Positions 28,535-37,668 of a stretch of 64,000 nucleotides of DNA are shown piece after piece. Each line of letters starts with the position of its first letter. Within the stretch, counting starts at the first letter, position 1. The notes under the pieces are model-generated. The model saw only the letters and a program-made list of their open reading frames with translations, had not been told where the DNA came from and searched no databases. The translations under genes and the position numbers were made by a program. Origin of the DNA: Roseibium sp. HPY-6 (GTDB lineage: Bacteria > Pseudomonadota > Alphaproteobacteria > Rhizobiales > Stappiaceae); the NCBI RefSeq assembly GCF_040530035.1, contig NZ_JBEWCD010000002.1, positions 1,302,001 to 1,366,000 of the forward strand. The letters run 5' to 3'.

Positions 28535-28634
28535 GTTCGCCCTTTCCTGGAAGCGTTCGGAGTTCTCTTTTGGATTGCTTTTTTGGCGAATTCATTTCGT
28601 TTCTCTGTCGAGCGTTTTTCGCTAAAAAGGCGAC

Positions 28635-29534
28635 ATGATCGGTTCCAAAGTGAATGACATCCTTGTCTTCCTCTCCGTGGTTGACGCGGGCAGCTTCGTT
28701 GCTGGCGGTAAGGCATTCGGCCTGTCGCGTTCAACTGCAGGCAAGGCAATCGCGCGCCTTGAAGATGCTTACGGTGCTCGGCTCCTAAACAGGACAACCC
28801 GGGCGCTCGAACTGACCGACGAAGGACGAGGTCTCTATCGGCAAGGATTGGAAATTCGCGCGGCGATCGAGGCCGCGGATGCAACCTTCAACACTGAACC
28901 CGGCGCCCCGCGGGGTACATTGCGCATCACCGCTCCGGATGCCGTCGGCCGTCGGCTGTTACTGCCGGTCGTGAAAAGCTACATACACCGCTGGCCCGAC
29001 ATGCGGATCGAGGTGGGCTTTTCGGACCGTATCGACAATCTGATCGACAGCGGCTTTGATCTCGCCATCCGGGTTGGTGTCAGCTCTCCTGATTCCAGCT
29101 TCATCTCAAAAACGCTTATGACGTTGAAACCGGTTTTGTGTGCCTCGCCTGCGTATTTCAATGATCGCAGTCGCCCCGGCCGGGCCGAGCAACTTGACCT
29201 ATATGATCTGATGCAGTTCACCAGCCGGGGGGACCGGCAAGGATGGCGCATTTTTGAGGAAGATGGCACGAGCGTACGCGTACAGGGACGCGTGCGGCTC
29301 AGGATGGATAGCGCTGAAGCACTGCGCGAAGCGGCGTTGGCCGGGCTTGGTATTGCCCTCTTGCCGCATTTGCTGGTCGAGGAAGATCTTGTGGCTGGTC
29401 GCCTTGAGCAGGTGCTTCCAAATTTGGATTGTGGCTCGGTTCCGGTCATTGCGCTCTATCCGCACAAGCGATTGCTTGAGCCGCGTGTTAGGCATTTCAT
29501 CGATGTGCTGACGGCGCATATCTCGCAGATTTAA
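28635..29534 (+). CDS. LysR family transcriptional regulator (beside ridA)
   Basis: A 299-residue LysR-type regulator. The N-terminal winged helix spans residues 1-65 (DILVFLSVVDAGSFVAGGKAFGLSRSTAGKAIARLE). A periplasmic-binding-like effector domain follows from about residue 90 (GTLRITAPDAVGRRLLLPVV). It resembles the subgroup containing DsdC/AaeR-like proteins in its LRI and SGFDLAIRVG motifs. Start ATG at 28635. Divergent placement against ridA suggests it regulates that gene and itself. Confidence 0.9.
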   Translation: MIGSKVNDILVFLSVVDAGSFVAGGKAFGLSRSTAGKAIARLEDAYGARLLNRTTRALELTDEGRGLYRQGLEIRAAIEAADATFNTEPGAPRGTLRITAPDAVGRRLLLPVVKSYIHRWPDMRIEVGFSDRIDNLIDSGFDLAIRVGVSSPDSSFISKTLMTLKPVLCASPAYFNDRSRPGRAEQLDLYDLMQFTSRGDRQGWRIFEEDGTSVRVQGRVRLRMDSAEALREAALAGLGIALLPHLLVEEDLVAGRLEQVLPNLDCGSVPVIALYPHKRLLEPRVRHFIDVLTAHISQI

Positions 29535-29571
29535 GCGACAATTAGTGGCTCTTGTCGAAGTCCGCCTGAGT

Positions 29572-30483
29572 TTATGGCCCGGTTTTCTCGTTCAGGTCAT
29601 GGCGCAGGACTTTCAGAAAACTCTCCACCACGGGAGTCGCGGGCATGTTGTTTCTGCAGATGGCCCCAAGCGGACGGTGAAACTGCGGGTGATCGAAAGC
29701 CAGAAAGACCAGCTTTTCCTCAAGATATGGCGTTGAGGTTCCGATTGGCATCGTCGTAATCAGTTCGGTGGCGGCGACAATTTCGAATGCCGAGCTGATT
29801 GAATCGGTTTCACAAGCGATCTGCATGTGCTGGATTCCCGACGCAATCATGGCTGCCTCCGTCTGCTGCCGCAACAGGCTGCCGCGTGAATGGGCAAGCC
29901 ACACCTGTGACATGAGATCTGACGCCATGAGCTTCTTTTTGTGGGTGAGAGGATGGTCCGTCCGGCACATGATGCCAACCCTGTCATCGATCAGCGGAAG
30001 GAAACTCAATCCCTCGACCGGGTCTGCAAGGCTTTGGGGACCAAACACGACGTCGACCTGACCCCGCTCAAGCATCGTGCGCAACTCGTGTGCGAGGCCG
30101 GTGCGCAATTCGATATTGCAACCAGGGTTGTCGGTGATGAAACGCGACAGGGCATCGGAAAGAAAGCGTCCGGCCACGATCGGGGGAGCCGCGAGGCGCA
30201 GGTGCCCCGCGCTTCCGGCTGCGGCCAGTGTTGCAAAACTCGCGGCTTGCTCTTCGGCGATGCGGATGGCCAACCCGTTCCGCGCGAGCTTCAAGCCGAG
30301 TGCGTTCGGAACAGATCGGCGGCCGTCCCGCTGGAAGATCGACGCGCCAAGCCTGGCCTCGAGCGTGCGCATGTTTCTGCTCAAAGCCGGCTGTGTCAGT
30401 GCCAGAAGATCTGCCGCGGTCTGAAAGGAGCCCGCCTCAACGATAACGGAAAGCTGGGCAAGATGCTTGGGATCTAATTTCAT
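29572..30483 (-). CDS. LysR family transcriptional regulator (beside TRAP/sulfatase operon)
   Basis: A 303-residue LysR-type regulator with HTH block LAQLSVIVEAGSFQTAADLLALTQPALSRNMRTLEARLG and effector domain from about residue 90 (GHLRLAAPPIVAGRFLSDAL). It is divergent from the TAXI-TRAP/sulfatase operon; its start is 86 bases from the substrate-binding-protein gene. It is therefore the likely regulator of that operon, responding to its substrate. The palindrome AGCAATTGCT at 30485-30494 lies just outside its start codon and could be part of an autoregulatory site. Confidence 0.9.
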   Translation of the reverse strand: MKLDPKHLAQLSVIVEAGSFQTAADLLALTQPALSRNMRTLEARLGASIFQRDGRRSVPNALGLKLARNGLAIRIAEEQAASFATLAAAGSAGHLRLAAPPIVAGRFLSDALSRFITDNPGCNIELRTGLAHELRTMLERGQVDVVFGPQSLADPVEGLSFLPLIDDRVGIMCRTDHPLTHKKKLMASDLMSQVWLAHSRGSLLRQQTEAAMIASGIQHMQIACETDSISSAFEIVAATELITTMPIGTSTPYLEEKLVFLAFDHPQFHRPLGAICRNNMPATPVVESFLKVLRHDLNEKTGP

Positions 30484-30569
30484 AGCAATTGCTTATGTAT
30501 GGTTTCGTTTGTTTGATTATATGAGATGAATTGAATTTGTTAAGATGGGACATGAAATGGGAGGAAAAC

Positions 30570-31577
30570 ATGTTTCACAGCAAATTTCTGAGACCGGTTG
30601 CGTTCGCCGCAGCTTTTGCCTTGAGCTTGCCCCTGACCGCGGCGGCGCAGATCTACAAGGGAGAAACTGCAGGCGTTGGCGACCCTGCACACACCCTTTT
30701 TGTCGCCTTTGCCAACCAGGCAGCCGGCGGTGATGTTGAGGTTCAGGTCAATGCCGGCCAGACGCTGACCAAATCGATGTTGAAGGGCGCAAAGGGCGAA
30801 ATCGATTTTTTCTCCAGCGTGCCGTCACTCGTCAATCTCATGGCCGGCCAGAAGGCCATGTACAAAAATATTGGCGATGCACCGGAACTTTCGAAAAACC
30901 TGCGCTCGATTCTTGGCTTCAGGGCAGGCGCTTATCACGTCGTGACGCTGCCGAGTTCAGGAATTGAAAGCTGGGAAGATCTGAAAGGCAAATCTGTCTT
31001 CACTGGTCCACCTGCAGGCGCTGCCTCCGCGACCTCCGAGGCCTTGATCCGGAACATCACCGGTTTTGAGCCGGGCGACGACTATAAGTCCGTGCGATTG
31101 AGTTGGGGAGAAGGTTACACCGCCTTGGCCGACGGCAAGATTGACGTGATGGTGCGCCCGGCTGAAATCGGTTCCGCCCGGATTGAACAGTTCGGTCTGT
31201 CCGGAGAGTTCCGTCTTCTGTCGATACCGGAGGCCGCGCTTGAAAGCGACGCGATGCAGAGCCTGTTCGGACGCCCGGGCCGTGGCATGATGAAATTCGA
31301 CGGAGAGGTCTATAAGGGTCAACTGACCAAGGGCCCGATTGCAGCTCTAGGGTTCTCGCAGTTCGTTGGAACGCATGCCGGTGTGCCCGACGATGTTGTC
31401 TACAATGCCACCAAGTCTTTTTGGGAGAACATCGACGACGTGCACGCGACGGCGTTTTTCCTGAAGGACGTCACAAAGGACAGTGCTTTCACGTCCGTGA
31501 ACGTTCCGCTTCATCCCGGAGCGCTGAAATACTACGAGGAAGCCGGGTTTGATATTCCGGACGACCTCCGTCCCTGA
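30570..31577 (+). CDS. TAXI family TRAP transporter substrate-binding protein
   Basis: A 335-residue periplasmic binding protein of the TAXI type. A signal peptide covers residues 1-27 (FAAAFALSLPLTAAAQ). Segments such as GETAGVGDPAHTLFVAFANQA, SIEDLKGK-like SWEDLKGKSVFTGPPAGAAS and SWGEGYTALADGKIDVMV fit a sugar/carboxylate-binding fold. Start ATG at 30570 has GGAGG five bases upstream; a TTG at 30531 is in frame but would disrupt the signal peptide. Delivers an unknown solute, probably an organic anion, to the permease encoded 70 bases downstream. Confidence 0.9.
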   Translation: MFHSKFLRPVAFAAAFALSLPLTAAAQIYKGETAGVGDPAHTLFVAFANQAAGGDVEVQVNAGQTLTKSMLKGAKGEIDFFSSVPSLVNLMAGQKAMYKNIGDAPELSKNLRSILGFRAGAYHVVTLPSSGIESWEDLKGKSVFTGPPAGAASATSEALIRNITGFEPGDDYKSVRLSWGEGYTALADGKIDVMVRPAEIGSARIEQFGLSGEFRLLSIPEAALESDAMQSLFGRPGRGMMKFDGEVYKGQLTKGPIAALGFSQFVGTHAGVPDDVVYNATKSFWENIDDVHATAFFLKDVTKDSAFTSVNVPLHPGALKYYEEAGFDIPDDLRP

Positions 31578-31647
31578 CTGAAAGGCGCTTGGACCGGGTG
31601 TCTGGCACCCGGTTCCACAGCCCTCCCTCTTATCCACGGAGAGTGTC

Positions 31648-33567
31648 ATGGACGCTGAGACGCCGTCATCCGGCTGGATGTCCCGCATATTTGTGTTTGC
31701 TTCGATCCTGGCGTGTGCTGCCCTCGGCTTTATCGCTGTCTACAGTTCGGGCATCGGATTGCTTGATCCGAAGGTTCACCGGGCCGTTGCCTTCGCCCTG
31801 GCGCTTGTTGTTGGGGTCGCGGTAGCGCGCAAACAGCGTGAGACGGCAGATCCGGAGATGTCCGCGGCCAAGTCCGGTTTTCATTTGGGTCTTGATCTCC
31901 TGATGATCGTGGCAGGGCTTTGGTCGATCTGGTCGTTTTTCTTCGTTCAGACACAGATGGAAGAAGCCCTTTACGACGTCAGCAACCGCGATGCCTGGCC
32001 TGCCTTGGCCGGTCTTGCTGTCTTCCTGGAGCTGTGCCGCCGTTTGTGGGGGTGGGGGTTGTTCGTCGTCGGTTCGCTGGCGGTGGTCTATCTGTTCTTT
32101 GGTAATTACGCACCCGGGCTCTTGGAGCACACCGGCTTTTCGCTCAAGGAAGTCAGTGAAGCGCTCTGGTACAACACCAATAAAGGTGTCTTCGGCTCGA
32201 TAACGAACATCGTCCTGGTAACAGTCTTCATCTTCATCATCTTCGGGGTGCTGCTGGAAGGCACCGGTGCCGGCGATACCCTGCTGAAATTCGCCTTTCT
32301 CGCCACGCGCCGCACCAGAGGCGGTCCGGCGCATGCAGCAATTCTGGCGTCATCCATGTTCGGAACGATGTCCGGTTCAACGGTGGCCAACATAGTTGGA
32401 ACCGGCACATTCACGATCCCGATGATCAAGAAGCGCGGGTTCTCACCGACATTTGCGGCTGGCATTGAAGCAACCGCATCATCCGGTGGCCAAATCATGC
32501 CACCGATCATGGGGGCGGCCGCGCTGGTCATGGCGGACCTGACCGGCGCCGGCTACCTCAATGTCATCGTCGCGGCGCTCCTTCCGGCCCTGTTTTACTA
32601 TTTCAGCCTGTTTTCGGCCGTATCCGCGGAAGCGCGCAGACAGGGCATCGAGGCCCAGCCGTTAAAGGTTGAAGACAAGATCACACGGGTCGATGCAATC
32701 AACTCCGTTCTGTTTATCGGTCCCATTCTGACCGTCATAGCTTCGCTGATTTTTGGTCTTTCGACATCAAAGGCCGGCTTCTACGCCGTCGTCGTTCTCT
32801 TGTGCCTTTCGTTTATCAATCCAAAGGTACGCGAAAACCCGATGCGCATCTGGAACAGCTTCGTCAAAGGCGCGCAGTCGGGCGCAACGCTTCTGATTGC
32901 GATTGCGGCCATCGGGATTCTGGTCGGGTCGCTCGATTCGACCGGTCTCGGCTTGAAGCTTGCAAATGTCATCAGTTCCGTGCGTGGAGAAAGCCTCTTC
33001 TCGGCGCTCCTCGTCGCCATGGTCGGTGCTCTCGTGCTCGGCATGGGCATGCCCACGTTGCCGGCGTATCTGATCATCATTCTGGTGATGGGGCCGGCGA
33101 TCCAGGCGCTCGGAGTTTCCATGCTCACGGCACATATGTTCGTGTTCTACTACGGCGTCGCGTCGTCCTTGACACCGCCCGTCGCGATTGCGGCCTATGC
33201 AGCGGCGCCGATTGCCGGGGCCAATCCGCTCATGACGGCGCTGATGTCCTTCCGGCTGGGCATGGCAAAGTTCATCATTCCATTCATCTTCGCTTTCTAT
33301 CCGACGATCCTGATTGTCGAGCAGTTCAATCTGGCGGAGTTTGTCTGGATCGTTGCCAGAACCTGTTTCTGTATCTGGCTGTTCTCGTCGGCACTGTCCG
33401 GTTTCGACCGGGGAAAACTCACGGTCGCCGAAATTGTTCTTCGTTTCGTCGCCGCATTCGCACTCCTTGCAGTGTCGCCTTGGGTGCACCTGCCGGCGCT
33501 CGCCGCAGGAATCGCCCTGATACTCTTCGATATGCGCCGATCCGTCCCCAACCCCAAGGCAGCATGA
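31648..33567 (+). CDS. TRAP transporter fused permease (TAXI type)
   Basis: A 639-residue inner-membrane permease joining the small DctQ-like and large DctM-like subunits, the usual form for TAXI systems. Numerous hydrophobic helices are present. Family signatures include FGVLLEGTGAGDTLLKFAF, SSMFGTMSGSTVANIVGTGTFTIP, EATASSGGQIMPPIMGAAAL, LGMGMPTLPAYLI and GVASSLTPPVAIAAYAAAPIA. It uses an ion gradient for uptake. The final bases overlap the sulfatase start (ATGA), showing translational coupling. Confidence 0.93.
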   Translation: MDAETPSSGWMSRIFVFASILACAALGFIAVYSSGIGLLDPKVHRAVAFALALVVGVAVARKQRETADPEMSAAKSGFHLGLDLLMIVAGLWSIWSFFFVQTQMEEALYDVSNRDAWPALAGLAVFLELCRRLWGWGLFVVGSLAVVYLFFGNYAPGLLEHTGFSLKEVSEALWYNTNKGVFGSITNIVLVTVFIFIIFGVLLEGTGAGDTLLKFAFLATRRTRGGPAHAAILASSMFGTMSGSTVANIVGTGTFTIPMIKKRGFSPTFAAGIEATASSGGQIMPPIMGAAALVMADLTGAGYLNVIVAALLPALFYYFSLFSAVSAEARRQGIEAQPLKVEDKITRVDAINSVLFIGPILTVIASLIFGLSTSKAGFYAVVVLLCLSFINPKVRENPMRIWNSFVKGAQSGATLLIAIAAIGILVGSLDSTGLGLKLANVISSVRGESLFSALLVAMVGALVLGMGMPTLPAYLIIILVMGPAIQALGVSMLTAHMFVFYYGVASSLTPPVAIAAYAAAPIAGANPLMTALMSFRLGMAKFIIPFIFAFYPTILIVEQFNLAEFVWIVARTCFCIWLFSSALSGFDRGKLTVAEIVLRFVAAFALLAVSPWVHLPALAAGIALILFDMRRSVPNPKAA

Positions 33568-35138
33568 TGTCCAAGCGTCCCAACTTTCTGTTTATCATCA
33601 CGGACCAGCACCGTGCCGATCATCTCGGGTGCTACGGCAACACCCGGGTCAGAACGCCGGCGATTGACAGCCTCGCGGCGAGGGGATGCCGCTGGGAGAA
33701 GTTCTACGTCGCTAATCCGATCTGCATGCCCAATCGGGCCTCGATAATGACCGGGCGGATGTGTTCGGTCCACGGTGCGCGCCATAACGGTATTCCCCTT
33801 TCCAGGGATCACACCACCTTTGTCGAGCTGCTGCGCGATGCGGGCTATCACACGGCGCTGATCGGCAAATCACATCTTCAAAGCTTCAGCGGCCTGCCGG
33901 CCGCCAACAAGTTTGTTCCGGAAGACGGCAAACACGTACCGTCAACACATCTGCGGGACGCCTTCAAAAACAACCGCCATGGCCCGGAATACGAACTGGA
34001 ACTGACACCGCAGTGGGAGACACCCATCGCCGAACGTCTGAAAGGTGACTTTTACGGGTTCCAGCACGTTGAAATTGCCGCCGATCACGCGGACCAGGCA
34101 TCGGGCGATTATCTCTTATGGGCGCGAAGCCAGAGGCAGGATTTTGACAGTCTCGTCGGTCCGGAAAACGCGCTGCCCTGCAACCGGATCAAGGCCCCCC
34201 AGGCCTGGCGCACCGCGGTTCCAGAAGAGCTTTATTCGACCAGCTGGATCGGCTCGCGGTGTGAAGACTGGCTGAGCCAGCAGGCCGGCAGGGAAGAGCC
34301 GTTTTTCCTTCAGATGTCCTTCCCCGATCCGCACCATCCGTTCACGCCGCCGGGCAAGTACTGGGATCTTTATGACCCAGGCGAGATGGATCTCCCGGCC
34401 TCCTTCGGACAGGGGAGCCTGCCACCCATCAAGGCAATGCGTGCGGCCATGGAAAATGGCAGCGACCCTCGAAACTCGCAAAATCCGTTTGTCGTCACTG
34501 AGGACGAGGCCCGGGCCATTATCGCTTTGACATTCGGCATGATCACGATGATCGACGATACGATCGCAAGGGTTCTTGCAAGCCTCCAGTCGCTCGGGCT
34601 CGCTGACAATACAGTGGTGGTTTTCACCTCCGATCATGGCGACTACATGGGCGATCACGGGCTCATGCTGAAGCTTCTGCTGCACTACCAGAGCATCATT
34701 CGTGTGCCGTTCATATGGTGTGATCCGGCACATCAAGTGGCGCATGCCGTAAACCGGGACCTTGCGTCTTCAATCGATATTCCCGCGTCCATCCTCGCGC
34801 GCGCCGGCGTTCAGTCCTTCAACGGCATGCAGGGGCGGGATCTCTTTTCGACAAAACCGCCGCAAGCCGTCATCGTCGAGGAAGACAGCCAGCGAACGAT
34901 GACCGGATTCGACCGGCCACAGCGCGTGCGCACGCTTGTCACGGATCGCTTCAGGATGTCCTTGAGAGAGGGTGAGACGTGGAATGAGCTCTACGACCTG
35001 CATGATGATCCGCATGAACTGGACAACCGGTTTGAGGACCCGGCCTTTGCCCCGATACGGCATGATCTGACGGAAACGATGCTGCGCCGTATGATCGAAC
35101 TTCAGGACCGGGCACCGCTTCCGGCATTTCGGGCATAG
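33564..35138 (+). CDS. Type I sulfatase (formylglycine-dependent)
   Basis: A 524-residue alkaline-phosphatase-superfamily sulfatase. N-terminal metal site IITDQHRADHLGCYGN (Asp14), then the modification motif C54-M-P-N-R58, where Cys would become formylglycine. C-terminal metal site is FTSDHGDYMGDHG. No signal peptide is visible, so it probably acts in the cytoplasm on an imported sulfate ester (phosphonate monoesters are also possible in this superfamily). Start ATG at 33564 overlaps the permease stop. An open reading frame extends upstream to 32802 but overlaps the permease gene in another frame and is not coding. Substrate not known; the operon implies import followed by desulfation. Confidence 0.9.
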   Translation: MMSKRPNFLFIITDQHRADHLGCYGNTRVRTPAIDSLAARGCRWEKFYVANPICMPNRASIMTGRMCSVHGARHNGIPLSRDHTTFVELLRDAGYHTALIGKSHLQSFSGLPAANKFVPEDGKHVPSTHLRDAFKNNRHGPEYELELTPQWETPIAERLKGDFYGFQHVEIAADHADQASGDYLLWARSQRQDFDSLVGPENALPCNRIKAPQAWRTAVPEELYSTSWIGSRCEDWLSQQAGREEPFFLQMSFPDPHHPFTPPGKYWDLYDPGEMDLPASFGQGSLPPIKAMRAAMENGSDPRNSQNPFVVTEDEARAIIALTFGMITMIDDTIARVLASLQSLGLADNTVVVFTSDHGDYMGDHGLMLKLLLHYQSIIRVPFIWCDPAHQVAHAVNRDLASSIDIPASILARAGVQSFNGMQGRDLFSTKPPQAVIVEEDSQRTMTGFDRPQRVRTLVTDRFRMSLREGETWNELYDLHDDPHELDNRFEDPAFAPIRHDLTETMLRRMIELQDRAPLPAFRA

Positions 35139-35184
35139 TCGACGCCTGGACCATGTCCCGGAAACGCGGGCGGCAAGGCCGGGG

Positions 35185-35844
35185 TCAGTCTCCGGCCACG
35201 AAATAGTGCAGGGTTCCATCGGGCCCGATGCCGACCCGGTAGAAAGTCCAGGCACCGAATTCTTCCATTTCCGCGTAGTCGCCCGCCGTGATGATCCGGT
35301 ACATTTCAACCTTCTGATCCGGGGTCAGGTCTGACAGCGGGTAGCGTGCGAAATAAGGCCAGATATACATTTCTTGCGGTGTTCCGACATCCACATGCAC
35401 GAAACCTGCATCGAGCGTATCCGCCAGGATCGCCAGGATCTCAAACCCTTCGCCGTCACCGGAACTTTCCTTCAGGAAGTCTATCGGATCGCCAATCTCA
35501 GTGAGGGACAGCGTTGGCGGCAGTTCGTTGCTCTCCAAAACCATGCGCAACCGCTCCAGGTCCCCGTAGAGGGCCGCTTCCTTCATTTGCGCATGCATGC
35601 GCGCGACGGGTTTCGGCAATGTGGAGGTGTTGTAGTAGACCTGCGGCGGTGCAAGGTCTGCAGGCGTTTCAGCTGCCGGCTGTTCGCTTGCTTCCGGGAG
35701 ATCAAGCTGTTCCGTTGGTATCGGTGCGGCTTGCGAGCTTGTTTCGGGTTCGACCGGTATCGGCTCCGTCGTTACCGTTTTCGCAACGCTGGCCATCGGC
35801 AAAAGGCAAACGCCCGCCACCACTGCTGCTAATGTCCGTGCCAT
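35185..35844 (-). CDS. Hypothetical exported protein
   Basis: A 219-residue protein of unknown function. A signal peptide (ARTLAAVVAGVCLLPMASVAK) is followed by an acidic, Pro/Glu-rich stretch to about residue 65. A folded C-terminal domain follows, with ARMHAQMKEAALYGDLERLRMV, which looks like one ankyrin-type helix pair, and IWPYFARYPLSDLTPDQKVEMYRI. Start ATG at 35844 has GGGAG six bases upstream; an extension to 35958 is rejected. It is convergent with the sulfatase gene and probably monocistronic. Similar proteins are, I believe, common in Rhizobiales, without a known role. Confidence 0.75.
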   Translation of the reverse strand: MARTLAAVVAGVCLLPMASVAKTVTTEPIPVEPETSSQAAPIPTEQLDLPEASEQPAAETPADLAPPQVYYNTSTLPKPVARMHAQMKEAALYGDLERLRMVLESNELPPTLSLTEIGDPIDFLKESSGDGEGFEILAILADTLDAGFVHVDVGTPQEMYIWPYFARYPLSDLTPDQKVEMYRIITAGDYAEMEEFGAWTFYRVGIGPDGTLHYFVAGD

Positions 35845-36022
35845 GACGATCTCCCGTTGGATGGATCCGGTCTCGTGCACCCCCAAGACATTCCTTAAAC
35901 AATTCATGGCAGAGTGAAAACTGGCTGAGGGACTTTTCCTGTTCTTGTCATCGATCACCGCGGTCGATATCGAGAAGGAGGGACTTCATAAAACATCAGC
36001 GGTCTAGCAAGAAGGACCAGCC

Positions 36023-36688
36023 GTGACTGTTTTGGAATACGTGCTGATCGGGTTTTTTGTTGGGGTTATCACGACGGCCCCGGTGGGGCCCGTCAACGTT
36101 ATGGCCATCCAGCACGCCGTCAGAAGCGGGTTCAGTCATGGTGTTTTCGTCGGTTTGGGCGCCGTGGTCGCCGATACGATTTTTGCGTCAGCGGCGATTT
36201 TCGGCGTTGCTGCCGTTACGAATTTCATCGAGGGACAGTTCCGCTTGATTGAAGTCGTCGGAGGAGCGCTTCTGATCATTTTCGGCATCAAGATCTGGAA
36301 CACGCATCCGCATCTGCAAAAAAGCGATAACGGCCGCGAATACAGCTATCTGGGTGACACGACGGCGGCCTTTTTCATTGCCATCACCAACCCGGGAACC
36401 ATCCTGGTGTTTTTGTTTATTTTCGGTGCTCTCGGAAACTATCGTCCAGAGCCCGGCGATCACTTTGGCGCACTCATGATGATCGCGGGTGTTGCGGCCG
36501 GCGCAACGACATGGTGGATTTTTGTTTCGGCAGTGGTGTCGCATTTCAAGACAAGGATCGACGACCGTTGGCTTGACCGGATCAATCATATCGCGGGTGT
36601 CGCGCTGATTGTCTTTGGCGGGCTAATCTATCTTGATCTGGTGGTGAATGGCATCAGCCACGCAACAGGTTTCTGGAGCCACTTGTAA
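36023..36688 (+). CDS. LysE family translocator
   Basis: A 221-residue membrane exporter of the LysE/RhtB superfamily with about six helices. The N-terminal signature IGFFVGVITTAPVGPVNVMAIQHAVRSG includes the conserved PVGPVN. ITNPGTILVFLFIFGALG matches the second conserved block. Such proteins export amino acids or similar small molecules; the substrate is not predictable here. Start GTG at 36023 has AAGGA six bases upstream. A hairpin at 36711-36735 lies after the stop. Confidence 0.87.
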   Translation: MTVLEYVLIGFFVGVITTAPVGPVNVMAIQHAVRSGFSHGVFVGLGAVVADTIFASAAIFGVAAVTNFIEGQFRLIEVVGGALLIIFGIKIWNTHPHLQKSDNGREYSYLGDTTAAFFIAITNPGTILVFLFIFGALGNYRPEPGDHFGALMMIAGVAAGATTWWIFVSAVVSHFKTRIDDRWLDRINHIAGVALIVFGGLIYLDLVVNGISHATGFWSHL

Positions 36689-36710
36689 CGAACAGAAGCG
36701 CCCACGAATC

Positions 36711-36735
36711 AAAAGAGGCCGGGAGAACCGGCCTC
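36711..36735 (-). terminator. Terminator between convergent genes
   Basis: An 8-bp stem GAGGCCGG/CCGGCCTC with a 5-base loop. Read on the minus strand it is followed by TTTTGATT, fitting termination of the small minus-strand gene ending at 36758... its transcript end. It can also stop plus-strand transcription from the LysE gene, though without a T-tract in that direction. Confidence 0.65.
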
Positions 36736-36757
36736 ATTCGTCAGATCTGAACCAGCC

Positions 36758-37030
36758 TTACTGAAGGACGCGATTCACGGTGTAATCGCCTTGCAGGATC
36801 CGGTCCGGCAGTCCTTCTGCAAGTTTGGCTACCGCATCTTCGCCGTACGCCGCGACGAGGTCGGCAAGTGCAGTAAACATTGCAGCATGCGCCACGGCAT
36901 CCGCATCGACGCCATTGGCGATTGCCTCTGCCCAGGCATCCGAGATGAAGCCGAGCGCAGCGCGCCGGATGTCTTCGTCTTCGGCAAATTCGGCGTCCAT
37001 GGCCGCCTCAGCGTAATCGTCGTTTATCAT
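36758..37030 (-). CDS. Hypothetical small acidic protein
   Basis: A 90-residue acidic, alanine-rich, probably helical protein (MINDDYAEAAMDAEFAEDEDIRRAALGF at the N-terminus, split here as seen by composition). No domain recognised. Start ATG at 37030 has AAGGA five bases upstream; a longer open frame reaches 37114. It has a hairpin downstream and stands alone. Function unknown. Confidence 0.65.
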   Translation of the reverse strand: MINDDYAEAAMDAEFAEDEDIRRAALGFISDAWAEAIANGVDADAVAHAAMFTALADLVAAYGEDAVAKLAEGLPDRILQGDYTVNRVLQ

Positions 37031-37219
37031 TCGTTTCCTTACCGGTCTGTCCCGATCCGTTGAAGACAACTCCAACGTGTCCCTCTCCCGAATCTCATTA
37101 TCTGATCCTAGCACGCAGATCCGTGGTGATAAGCAACCGTGAACGCAAACTTAACGTCCACCCACAAATTTGATTCAAAAGGTTAACCAACTCGTAACGT
37201 TTTGACATTTTTCGGCACA

Positions 37220-37630
37220 TTACCGTCCGTACCGGCTGGTGACGTCACTGATGATGGTTTCTCCTTCGTTAAGATACTGTACCATTGCGATACGTGCAGC
37301 CCCTGTGCACTCTCTGTAAGCAACTGAGAAACCACGGTAACCTTGATTGAACCGTTCGATGAAACGGCGGCGGCGGTTCTCATCGACCGTTTCTGCGTCC
37401 AGAAAATCCTCCATCCGGTCGCGCCAGCTTGTTGCATCATTTTCTTTGCATAACGGTCGCAGGAAATGGAGTGCGCCGAAGATTTCCGACAGTCGCATGA
37501 GCTGTTGTTCGTAAGGCGGTGCGTCGATGCCCGACACCTGAGCGAATGCAACCTGTGACGGCATAACCAGCCCCACCATTGCCAGAACGAGCGTCCGGCA
37601 CCAGACATCACGTATGCATTTCTTGATCAT
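37220..37630 (-). CDS. TIGR02301 family exported protein
   Basis: A 136-residue protein with a signal peptide (LVLAMVGLVMPSQVAFAQ) and the conserved core YEQQLMRLSEIFGALHFLRPLC, then DFLDAE and RFNQGYRGFSVAYRECTGAA. This matches the TIGR02301/DUF2385 family, found in Rhizobiales and of unknown function. Two cysteines (in LRPLCK and YRECTG) may form a disulfide in the periplasm. It lies 38 bases downstream of the DUF3179 gene on the same strand. Confidence 0.8.
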   Translation of the reverse strand: MIKKCIRDVWCRTLVLAMVGLVMPSQVAFAQVSGIDAPPYEQQLMRLSEIFGALHFLRPLCKENDATSWRDRMEDFLDAETVDENRRRRFIERFNQGYRGFSVAYRECTGAARIAMVQYLNEGETIISDVTSRYGR

Positions 37631-37668
37631 CGGCGGATCATGCGCGCCGAAAAGGACGACTGCAAGCG

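Noticed and set aside
32802..33563. A 254-codon open extension upstream of the sulfatase
   Set aside because: It overlaps the TRAP permease in another frame; sulfatase similarity begins exactly at 33564.
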